From: an uncultured Spirochaetaceae bacterium | Lineage (GTDB): Bacteria; Spirochaetota; Spirochaetia; Sphaerochaetales; Sphaerochaetaceae | Direction: 5' to 3' | Length of the DNA: 35,332 nt | NCBI GenBank assembly: GCA_945910645.1 | Contig: CAMDZB010000013.1 | Location: 1 to 35,332 of the forward strand | In this document: in pieces, positions 1-6,247 of the stretch | Numbering within the stretch: the stretch's first letter is position 1 | Layout: every line of letters begins with the position of its first letter | Notes under the pieces: model-generated | The model's input: the letters and a program-made list of their open reading frames with translations, nothing else | The model's database searches: none | Told to the model about the DNA's origin: nothing | Program-made: the position numbers and the translations under genes

Positions 1-1
1 A

Positions 2-1963
2 TACCCATTCTGCTACAGAACAGGATGCCCAATCATCTACAGAGCTATGAAGTGTTGGTTTGTGGATGTTCCAAAGATCCGTAAGACCCTTCTTGATAGC
101 AATGAAAAGGTAAACTGGATTCCATCACACCTCAAGCATGGACGATTTGGAAAGTGGCTTGAAGGCGCACGTGAATGGGCAATTTCGAGAAACAGATTCT
201 GGGGAAATCCAATCCCTGTATGGAAGTCAGAAAGCGGAAAGTACATCGAAGTTATAGGATCAATCGAGGAGCTTGAAAAGAAGTGTGGCAAGAAGGTTAA
301 AGACATTCATAAGCATTTTGTTGACGACCTTACATGGAAGGCACCAGATGGCACTCTAATGAAGAGGATTCCTGACGTTCTCGACTGCTGGTTTGAATCA
401 GGAAGTATGCCATACGCTCAGGTACACTACCCGTTTGAAAACAAAGAACGCTTTGAGAGAAACTTTCCTGCAAACTTCATCTGTGAAGGGCTTGATCAGA
501 CCAGAGGATGGTTCTACTCACTTGCTGTGATTGCTTCAGCGCTATTTGAAGAGCCTGCTTTCCTCAACTGCGTTACAAATGGAATCGTGCTCAACCAGGA
601 TGGAAAGAAGATGTCTAAGAGCCTTAGAAACTTCACACCACCAATGGAAGTAATCGACAAGTACGGCGCCGATGCACTACGCTTCTCGCTTATGAATAGC
701 GCATGCGTGAGGGCAGAAGACCTTAAGTTCTCTGAAGATTACGTTAAGGAGACAATCAAGTCGTTCCTCATTCCAATTAGAAACGCATATTCATTCTTTG
801 TACTCTATGCAAATATCGACTCATGGGGAGATGATAGGGATGACAACGAGATTCCATCAAAACTCACATCAGAGCTCGATATCTGGCTTGTATCAATCAC
901 AGAAAAGCTTATTAAGGACGTAACTGAAAGCCTTGATGAATATCATCTTGATGATGCTGCATCGCATCTTGCAAGATTTATAGATAAGCTCAATAACTGG
1001 TACATCAGACGTTCAAGACGACGCTTCTGGAAGAGTGAAAACGATAAGGATAAGATCGACGCATATAAGACGCTATACTGGACGCTTATGACATTTGCAA
1101 AGCTTGCCTGTCCGTTTGTTCCATTTATCACAGAGGAGATCTATCAGAATCTTAAACCACAGAATGGTAAGGAGAGTATCCATCTTTGCTCATTCCCAGT
1201 GTATGATGAGTCAAAGCGCTCGTATGACATCGAGAAGGAGATGGAGGCTGCAGAAAAGGTTGTTATTCTTGCTCGTCGTATCCGCTCTGCAAAGAACGTT
1301 AAGAATAGACAGCCACTTGAGGAGGCATTTGTGGTTTCACGTAACAGTGCAACGCTTAGCACCCTCAAAAAGATGGAGGCTATCATCAGAGAGGAGCTTA
1401 ACGTGCACACTGTTCATTTCTCATCTGAGGAGGGCGATCTTGTAACGTACTCTGCAAAGGCTAACTTTAAAACGCTTGGAAAGAGGCTTGGCGCTAATAT
1501 GAAGGCAGTGGCTACGGAGATTGAAAAGCTTTCAACTAAGGATATCAGCTCAATTCTTGATGGAAAGGCTCATAACATTAAGTTCAACGGTGGCGATATC
1601 TATGTCACAAAGGATGACCTTGTTGTACAAAAGCACGAGAAGGAGAACGTGATTCTACTCTCTGATGAGGAAATCTCACTTGCACTTAATGTGACTATCA
1701 CAGAGGCTCTTAAGAAGGAAGGCTGGATTAGAGACCTTGTAAGGGAGATTCAAAACACACGTAAGGAGAGCGGGTTTGATGTTCAGGATCATATCAGACT
1801 CACCCTTTCAGAGTCAGAGATCTCCGATGCAATCAAGGATGATGAGAAGAAGTACATATCCAAAGAGACACTTTCCGACTCAATTGAAGTAAAAGACTTC
1901 GCCGACGGTAAAGAAGTGGATATTGATGACATCAAAGTGCGTATAAAAGTTGAAAAAAACTAA
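2..1963 (+). CDS. ileS: Isoleucyl-tRNA synthetase, C-terminal part (5' end outside window)
   Basis: Charges tRNA-Ile with isoleucine in the cytoplasm. The frame is open from base 2, before the first ATG at 47, so the gene enters from the left and about 653 residues are visible. The class I KMSKS loop is at bases 608-622, preceded by the VLNQDGKKMSKS context, and the CEGLDQTRGWFYSL stretch just before it is typical of the family. An anticodon-binding alpha-helical region follows (YRRSRRRFW near base 1000), then a long C-terminal domain without the CxxC zinc finger of the E. coli type. This fits the eukaryote-like IleS2 class common in spirochaetes, usually somewhat over 1000 residues, so roughly 400 N-terminal residues (HIGH motif, editing domain) would be missing here. 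The 3' end overlaps the next gene by 14 bases. Confidence 0.95.
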   Translation, partial: YPFCYRTGCPIIYRAMKCWFVDVPKIRKTLLDSNEKVNWIPSHLKHGRFGKWLEGAREWAISRNRFWGNPIPVWKSESGKYIEVIGSIEELEKKCGKKVKDIHKHFVDDLTWKAPDGTLMKRIPDVLDCWFESGSMPYAQVHYPFENKERFERNFPANFICEGLDQTRGWFYSLAVIASALFEEPAFLNCVTNGIVLNQDGKKMSKSLRNFTPPMEVIDKYGADALRFSLMNSACVRAEDLKFSEDYVKETIKSFLIPIRNAYSFFVLYANIDSWGDDRDDNEIPSKLTSELDIWLVSITEKLIKDVTESLDEYHLDDAASHLARFIDKLNNWYIRRSRRRFWKSENDKDKIDAYKTLYWTLMTFAKLACPFVPFITEEIYQNLKPQNGKESIHLCSFPVYDESKRSYDIEKEMEAAEKVVILARRIRSAKNVKNRQPLEEAFVVSRNSATLSTLKKMEAIIREELNVHTVHFSSEEGDLVTYSAKANFKTLGKRLGANMKAVATEIEKLSTKDISSILDGKAHNIKFNGGDIYVTKDDLVVQKHEKENVILLSDEEISLALNVTITEALKKEGWIRDLVREIQNTRKESGFDVQDHIRLTLSESEISDAIKDDEKKYISKETLSDSIEVKDFADGKEVDIDDIKVRIKVEKN

Positions 1964-2816
1964 GAGGGCAATACTATTAATTTCTCTCTTACTTATTATT
2001 TCATGTTCATCACTCTCGCCATTTAGGGGTAAGGGTTACTCAACCTTTGCATCCGCATTCGGAGAGAGAGGTGAACTTGTAGTGTTAATTGATACAGAGA
2101 AGTTTGATATTACATCGTATGTTAACAGCCCTGAGCTTCGAGAACGCTCTGAGTACCTTACGCTTGTGCGGGAGCCTAATGGTTCGGTTATCGGTGCACT
2201 TGAGGGGGCATACCCTGCGGATGTAATACGATATGCCACGGGAAAGAACAGAAACGTCTTTGGTCAATATAGCGTGATGCAGCCTGATAGCGGTATATTT
2301 CTGTTCACAGATGCATCCCTTGATGATGCGTATGAGCGTTCATTTAAAAACCGAAAATTAGTCACAACGGAGAGTGAACTTAAAGAGCGCTTCCGCAATG
2401 CTCTCTCAATCTACGGTTATGACGTTAGAGGGCTCATTGGGGATGAACTTAACGATATTGTTTTTAATAAGATTGATATTAATATTAACAAAAACGATAC
2501 GAGTGTTAATAATGATACTGGATTTGTGCTATCAGGCACTGTTACAATCGACGATGAGGGGGCTTTCAAACGCTTTCTAACGTACTTTAAAACCTGGTAT
2601 ATTGGTGATGTCAGGCGTTCGGGCGGGAATGTTGATCTTAATCGTATCAATGAGTCGATTAAGGTTGGGGAGGATCATCAAAATACTCTTATTTTCACTA
2701 ACCTTCCTTGTTACTCGTTTGATCTCGGGCGCCTAACTTTGTCAGACTGCACCCGCCCAACTTGGCCTACCACAAAGGTATGTCCTTCGTTTGGGGCGGG
2801 TTTGCTTTCGCGTTAG
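1950..2816 (+). CDS. Predicted lipoprotein with a repeat-derived C-terminus
   Basis: I do not recognise the family. The TTG start at 1950 lies inside the end of ileS, giving a 14-base overlap that suggests translational coupling. Residues 1-18 form a lipoprotein signal peptide (basic MKKTKR, then a hydrophobic core), with a lipobox ending in Cys19 (LIISC), so the mature protein is probably lipid-anchored. The body is soluble-looking with no obvious catalytic motif. From base 2714 onward the reading frame runs through a repeat found elsewhere in the window (inverted at 3869-3991 and related at 23122-23244). The last 34 or so residues, starting near SFDLGRL, are therefore translated repeat DNA rather than ancestral protein. 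The gene is either truncated by insertion of the repeat or has simply lost its original stop. Natural length is unknown. Confidence 0.7.
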   Translation: MKKTKRAILLISLLLIISCSSLSPFRGKGYSTFASAFGERGELVVLIDTEKFDITSYVNSPELRERSEYLTLVREPNGSVIGALEGAYPADVIRYATGKNRNVFGQYSVMQPDSGIFLFTDASLDDAYERSFKNRKLVTTESELKERFRNALSIYGYDVRGLIGDELNDIVFNKIDININKNDTSVNNDTGFVLSGTVTIDDEGAFKRFLTYFKTWYIGDVRRSGGNVDLNRINESIKVGEDHQNTLIFTNLPCYSFDLGRLTLSDCTRPTWPTTKVCPSFGAGLLSR

Positions 2817-2837
2817 TCATCCCGAATCTCAAACTCG
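2714..2837 (+). repeat. Palindromic repeat element, copy 1 (124 bp)
   Basis: Runs from CTCGTTTGATCT to ATCTCAAACTCG. It is an imperfect palindrome: outer arms TTTGATCTCGGG and CCCGAATCTCAAA pair, middle arms ACCCGCCCAAC and GTTTGGGGCGGGT pair, and an inner GGCCTACC/GGTATGTCC hairpin has ACAAA as its loop. A second copy lies inverted at 3869-3991, near-identical over the first 84 bases with one single-base indel. A diverged copy at 23122-23244 has the same length and the same inner hairpin but a different middle stem. It overlaps the 3' end of the upstream lipoprotein frame. Function unknown: a structured RNA, a recombination site or a non-autonomous mobile element are all possible. Confidence 0.85.
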
Positions 2838-2965
2838 TTACTCATTTAACCTGCGGGCAAATTCGTTGTCTCTCTCCACCTCAATGCTCACTCACATACA
2901 TAAAGTATGCTCGCTTCGCAATTGGGTGGGTTCGCCTTCGACCTTGCGCTCACATCTTAAACTCG
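2834..2965 (+). repeat. Repeat module between two AAACTCG motifs (132 bp)
   Basis: The module begins at the CTCG that closes the palindromic element and ends at the next AAACTCG (2959-2965). Eighteen bases in, it carries TGCGGGCAAATTCGTTGTC (2852-2870), also present at 2986-3004 and, with one change, at 23264-23282. Its end (TTGCGCTCACA, then TTAAACTCG) resembles the end of the corresponding module at 23241-23376. The middle differs between copies. Short open frames across it have no ribosome binding sites, and I do not regard them as genes. Confidence 0.6.
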
Positions 2966-3047
2966 TTAGGATTATTGACTAAATTTGCGGGCAAATTCGT
3001 TGTCTTAGAACCCTAAGCCTTGCTCGTTTACAGCAAGTAAAGTTGCA
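2962..3047 (+). repeat. Repeat module with TGCGGGCAAAT motif and small hairpin
   Basis: Starts at the CTCG of the preceding AAACTCG. Bases 2986-3047 match 23264-23324 closely: both read TGCGGGCAAAT(T/C)CGTTG, then CTTAGAACCCT, then GCCTTGCTC, then a TTTAC/GTAAA hairpin. The five-base hairpin stem is conserved while the loop differs (AGCAA here, AAAAA at 23 kb), which hints that the stem is kept. The module leads directly into the tandem array at 3052. Confidence 0.65.
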
Positions 3048-3124
3048 CCTTCATACGGGTTCCATCTTGCCGTTATGCGAGGCTTGAGGCTCAGGATGAG
3101 GAGTACTTAAAAACAAATTTTTAA

Positions 3125-3269
3125 ATTTGCTTGAAATCACTGTGTCCATATAAGAAATTATTCTATTAGCGACTCTGGGATGTAATAGCCTCTTAGTACC
3201 ATTAAACAAAACATCTTTGATGTACTTGTTCAAGAGAAAATTTCGTGGACACTGATTTCACCAGCAAAT
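3125..3269. repeat. 145 bp core with terminal inverted repeats, copy 1
   Basis: Begins ATTTGCTTGAAATCACTG, then TGTCCA, and ends TGGACACTGATTTCACCAGC, then AAAT; the two ends are imperfect inverted repeats of about 24 bases. Inside are smaller self-complementary pieces: CTATTA with TAATAG, ACATC-TTT-GATGT and CTTGTTCAAG. The layout suits either a small non-autonomous transposable element or a multi-branched RNA. There is no transposase. A minus-strand frame of about 60 codons crosses it, with a TTG start and no clear ribosome binding site; I do not call it a gene. Confidence 0.75.
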
Positions 3270-3341
3270 CCATACGGGTTCTATCTTGCCGTTATACGAG
3301 GCTTGAGGCTCAGGATGAGGAGTAGTAAAAACAAATTTTAA

Positions 3342-3486
3342 ATTTGCTTGAAATCACTGTGTCCATATAAGAAATTATTCTATTAGTGACTCTGGGATGT
3401 AATAGCCTCTTAGTACCATTAAACAAAACATCTTTGATGTGCTTGTTCAAGAGAAAATTTCGTGGACACTGATTTCACCAGCAAAT
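3342..3486. repeat. 145 bp core with terminal inverted repeats, copy 2
   Basis: Same length and ends as the copy at 3125-3269. Visible differences are GTGACTC for GCGACTC and GTGCTTG for GTACTTG. Followed by CATATTGCGCGCGCG, an alternating purine-pyrimidine run not present after copy 1. Confidence 0.75.
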
Positions 3487-3591
3487 CCATATTGCGCGCG
3501 CGAGGTCGAAGTCACAGATTCATACGGGTTCCATCTGGCACTTGTGCGAGGCTTAGATTGGGATGAGGAGTAGTTAAAAATAATTTTTTAA

Positions 3592-3736
3592 ATTTGCTTG
3601 AAATCACTGTGTCCATATAAGAAATTATTCTATTAGCGACTCTGGGATGTAATAGCCTCTTAGTACCATTAAACAAAACATCTTTGATGTGTTTGTTCAA
3701 GAGAAAATTTCGTGGACACTGATTTCACCAGCAAAT
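3592..3736. repeat. 145 bp core with terminal inverted repeats, copy 3
   Basis: Same length and ends as the other two cores. It differs mainly at GTGTTTG, which opens one base pair of the CTTGTTCAAG hairpin. Followed by CATATTGCGTGTGCG and the GAGGTCGAAGT segment shared with unit 2. Confidence 0.75.
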
Positions 3737-3793
3737 CCATATTGCGTGTGCGAGGTCGAAGTTACACCTTTCTACGGGTTTTTGTACTTAATG

Positions 3794-3872
3794 CGAGGCT
3801 TAGATTGGGATGAGATACTAGGAAGCCAGGCGAGGCAAGTGCAGGACATAACGTATTAGATAGCACTGCGAG
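3794..3872 (-). repeat. Inverted repeat module sharing two blocks with the 23 kb repeat region
   Basis: Read on the minus strand it starts CTCGCAGTGC, continues through TATCTAATACGTTATGTCC, and ends CCCAATCTAAGCCTCG. Bases 3841-3872 match 23373-23404 at 31 of 32 positions. Bases 3802-3830 match 23208-23236 at all 29 positions (CCTGGCTTCC, then TAGTATCTCATCCCAATCT). At 23 kb these two blocks lie in different modules, so pieces have been reassorted. GCAGTGC can pair with GCACTTGC to form a hairpin around the ACGTTATGTCC loop. Confidence 0.75.
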
Positions 3873-3991
3873 TTTGATATTCGGGATGCATAACGAGGAA
3901 GCAAACCCGCCCCAAACGAAGGACATACCTTTGTGGTAGGCCAAGTTGGGCGGGTGCAGTTGACAAAGTTAGGCGCCCGAGATCAAACGAG
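3869..3991 (-). repeat. Palindromic repeat element, copy 2 (123 bp, inverted)
   Basis: Inverted partner of 2714-2837, so the two copies form a long inverted repeat enclosing about 1 kb. Read on the minus strand it starts CTCGTTTGATCT two bases beyond the terminator of the minus-strand ABC operon and ends ATATCAAACTCG. The middle stem and inner hairpin are the same as copy 1 apart from a one-base deletion; the 3' arm has CGTTATGCATCCCG where copy 1 has CGTTAGTCATCCCG. The outer arms pair better here (TTTGAT with ATCAAA, TCGGG with CCCGA). Confidence 0.85.
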
Positions 3992-3993
3992 CG

Positions 3994-4030
3994 AAAAAAA
4001 AAGCGGCGAAACAACTCGCCGCTTTTTTTG
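3994..4030 (-). terminator. Intrinsic terminator of the minus-strand ABC operon
   Basis: A strong hairpin, AAGCGGCGA and TCGCCGCTT around AACAAC, is flanked by A and T runs on both sides, so it can work in both directions. It lies directly after the stop codon of the permease gene ending at 4032. Confidence 0.9.
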
Positions 4031-4031
4031 T

Positions 4032-5105
4032 TTATCTATCCTCACGGAAATAATTAACGCCAAGCGATGCCGGCGGCTGCTTATCCTTAATGTTCCTGGT
4101 GCTCGTAATAACAAGCACAATAACAGTAACAACGTAAGGAAGAATCTTATATAGTTCCTGAGGGAAGAATGGAACTATAATTCTCAGGTACATGATCATG
4201 AGTGCACCAAAGAGCACTGAGCTCCATGTGGCCTGAATTGGATGCCATGAGCAGAAGATAACAAGTGCAACTGCAAGCCAACCGGTACCGGCAAGTGATG
4301 CTTCAATCCACACACAGCCTGCTGTAGTCATCGTGTATACCATACCGCCGATTGCTGAAACTCCGCCACCGATGATGGTAGCAAGATACTTGTATAGAGT
4401 GATGTTGATACCAGCCGCATCTGCTGTAACTGGAGACTCACCAACAGCTCTTAAATACAAGCCTTTCTTAGTCTTTGTAAGGAACAAAAAGACTGCTATT
4501 GCAAGTAGAATTGAAAGGTAGAAGAAGATAGACTGATCAAATAGCACTCTACCAATAACTGGAATTCTCTTTAAGAAGTCTGGCATAAACTTGTTGTCAA
4601 ATGCTGCCTTAAGGTCGTTAGAAACAGTAACATAACCACCAACCTTGTGTCTTCTTAGCTCTCCGACGAACTTAGCAACGCCTGTTCCAAACGTTGTCAT
4701 TGCAAGACCTGTAACATTCTGGTTTGCCCTCAGAGTTACAGTGATGAACGAGAAGAGTAGGCCTGCAAATGCTCCAATTGCGAATGCAGAGAGGATAGCA
4801 AACACTATTGCAAGGAATGGGCTTGCATTACCTTCGCCAACAGACATCTCATACATGTTAGGAGCAATAAGACCAAAGATTCCGCCCATGTACATTATAC
4901 CTTCAACACCAAGGTTCATGTTACCAGATTTCTCTGTGATGATCTCACCAAGGGTTCCAAGCATAAGAGCAGTACCATATGCTCCTGCTGCTGCAAATAG
5001 GTATACAAGAGAAGGGAAGATTAGCCCGAGTATAAAGCATACCACGATTATGGCAATTGGAAGAATGATCTTCTTATAGGATACTTTAGAATTTAACTTT
5101 TTCAT
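4032..5105 (-). CDS. Nucleoside-type ABC transporter permease (NupQ/PnrE-like)
   Basis: Inner-membrane permease of the branched-chain amino acid/sugar/nucleoside permease family (BPD_transp_2). Multiple hydrophobic segments cover most of its 357 residues. The SGNMNLGVEGIM stretch after the second segment is characteristic of the second permease in nucleoside importers such as B. subtilis NupQ and spirochaete PnrE. The ATG is preceded by GGAGG, and it overlaps the upstream permease stop by one base (TAATG), so the two are probably translationally coupled. It is the last gene of the operon and is followed at once by a terminator. Substrate is inferred from family: purine or other nucleosides, with riboflavin (RfuD-like) an alternative. 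Confidence 0.85.
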   Translation of the reverse strand: MKKLNSKVSYKKIILPIAIIVVCFILGLIFPSLVYLFAAAGAYGTALMLGTLGEIITEKSGNMNLGVEGIMYMGGIFGLIAPNMYEMSVGEGNASPFLAIVFAILSAFAIGAFAGLLFSFITVTLRANQNVTGLAMTTFGTGVAKFVGELRRHKVGGYVTVSNDLKAAFDNKFMPDFLKRIPVIGRVLFDQSIFFYLSILLAIAVFLFLTKTKKGLYLRAVGESPVTADAAGINITLYKYLATIIGGGVSAIGGMVYTMTTAGCVWIEASLAGTGWLAVALVIFCSWHPIQATWSSVLFGALMIMYLRIIVPFFPQELYKILPYVVTVIVLVITSTRNIKDKQPPASLGVNYFREDR

Positions 5106-6247
5106 TATTTTGCCTCCTTCTTTGCGCTTTTATGGATCCATTGAAACGAGAAGAAGTACTTAATGTTTGTTCCCATTTGCTTAAAGTTGATGCTCATCCT
5201 GTAGTTGATGAAGAACTCACAGCCAAGCATACAGAAGAGGAGTACGCCTGAGATGATCTCAGCAACTGATGATGGAACGTTAAGACGTGTCTGAAGCGTT
5301 CCTGAACCCTTACCGATGATAGCAAGGATTGAAGCGATAAGGATCATAGCAAAGCAGTTAAGCTGTGAAAGCCATGCAACTGTGATTGATGTAAATCCAA
5401 CGCCACCTGCAACGTCGCTGTTAAGAGTGCCGTTTGCACCTGATACCAACATCCAGCCTACGCATCCTGCAATACCACCTGAGATAAGCATTGTACGCAT
5501 CATGATCCAGCCAACGTTCATACCTGCATAGCGTGCGGTATTCAGAGAGTCACCGATAACGGCAACCTCATATCCCTGCTTTGTAAAATTCATGTAGATG
5601 TGAACAAGCACAACCATTATAAGAACGATCACCCAGCCGATGTAGATGCCGAATAGGTTAGGAAGACGTGCATTCTTTGCAAACATTGGAATAATCTGAG
5701 TTCCAGGTCTGCCTTCCCATGGACCACCCTGAAGGTATCTTACAATACCAATTGCAATGTAGTTCATCATGAGGGTAAAGAGTGTTTCGTTTGTGTTAAA
5801 CTTTGCCTTGAAGAAGCCTGGGATGAATCCCCAGATTGCTCCTCCAATCACGCCTGCTATCAACATTAATAATATTAGAATAGGGCGAGGAATAGCAGTT
5901 CCACTCCAAATTGCGATTGCAGATGCAAAGATTGCACCCATCGTGATCTGACCCTCAGCACCGATGTTCCAGAACTTCATCTTAAAACATGGAGCGATAG
6001 CCAGTGCACACCCCAGAAGTGGAATTGCTCTCTTTACAGTCTGCTGAATGTAAAGCTTTTTAGAAAGGGATCCGCTTATGATGATTCCGTATGATGTGAA
6101 TGGATTTGCGCCTGCCATTAGAAGTGGAATCATGCCGATTATGAATGCAAAGATTATCGATCCAACTCTAATTGCCCAAATAAGCTTTGGGTCCATCGAT
6201 TCCCGCTTTGCAAGTTTTATAATAGGAACCTTTACATTATCTGCCAT
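5105..6247 (-). CDS. Nucleoside-type ABC transporter permease (NupP/PnrD-like)
   Basis: First permease of the pair, 380 residues, with about nine or ten hydrophobic segments and a cytoplasmic N-terminus. FWNIGAEGQITMGAI is a hallmark of this permease family and GGAIWGFIPGFFKAKFNTNE is the conserved cytoplasmic loop that contacts the ATPase. The start overlaps the end of the ATPase gene by 11 bases, and its ribosome binding site (GGAGG) lies inside the ATPase codons for VGG. It probably forms a heterodimeric channel with the product of 4032-5105. The operon has no substrate-binding lipoprotein. Confidence 0.85.
   Translation of the reverse strand: MADNVKVPIIKLAKRESMDPKLIWAIRVGSIIFAFIIGMIPLLMAGANPFTSYGIIISGSLSKKLYIQQTVKRAIPLLGCALAIAPCFKMKFWNIGAEGQITMGAIFASAIAIWSGTAIPRPILILLMLIAGVIGGAIWGFIPGFFKAKFNTNETLFTLMMNYIAIGIVRYLQGGPWEGRPGTQIIPMFAKNARLPNLFGIYIGWVIVLIMVVLVHIYMNFTKQGYEVAVIGDSLNTARYAGMNVGWIMMRTMLISGGIAGCVGWMLVSGANGTLNSDVAGGVGFTSITVAWLSQLNCFAMILIASILAIIGKGSGTLQTRLNVPSSVAEIISGVLLFCMLGCEFFINYRMSINFKQMGTNIKYFFSFQWIHKSAKKEAK

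Larger units (their letters stand above)
3052..3770 (+). repeat. Three-copy tandem repeat array (units of 219, 250 and 250 bp)
   Basis: Units start at CATACGGGTT at 3052, 3271 and 3521; a degenerate fourth start (CTACGGGTT) is at 3772. Each unit has a leader (GGGTTCCATCT, then GCGAGGCTT, then GGATGAGGAGTA), an A/T-rich spacer, and a 145 bp core bounded by inverted repeats. Units 2 and 3 also end with about 31 bases beginning CATATTGCG and including CGAGGTCGAAGT; unit 1 lacks these and fuses straight to unit 2. Near-identity of the cores points to recent amplification or gene conversion. The period and the long identical cores do not fit a CRISPR array. Confidence 0.9.

Noticed and set aside
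2731-2824. Integron attC-like site in the palindromic element
   Set aside because: GCCTAAC fits the RYYYAAC box, and GTTAGTC or GTTATGC on the other side nearly fits GTTRRRY. But the conservation extends outside these boxes, the copy at 23122-23244 lacks the AAC box, the modules carry no credible cassette genes, and no integrase is in the window. Kept only as an alternative idea.
2762-3016. Short plus-strand frames in the left repeat, and the similar minus-strand frame at 3762-3944
   Set aside because: They come from the inverted palindromic element and its neighbour; low complexity, no ribosome binding site, no coherent family.
3051-3700. Minus-strand frames of about 60 codons in the tandem array (3051-3233 and 3512-3700)
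   Set aside because: They read through identical repeat DNA, begin at TTG without a ribosome binding site, and their second halves run into the non-core leader. They look like by-products of the repeat, although a transposase-fragment origin is not excluded.
3052-3770. CRISPR array
   Set aside because: Unit length is about 250 bp with near-identical cores and no short repeat/variable spacer pattern; no cas genes.
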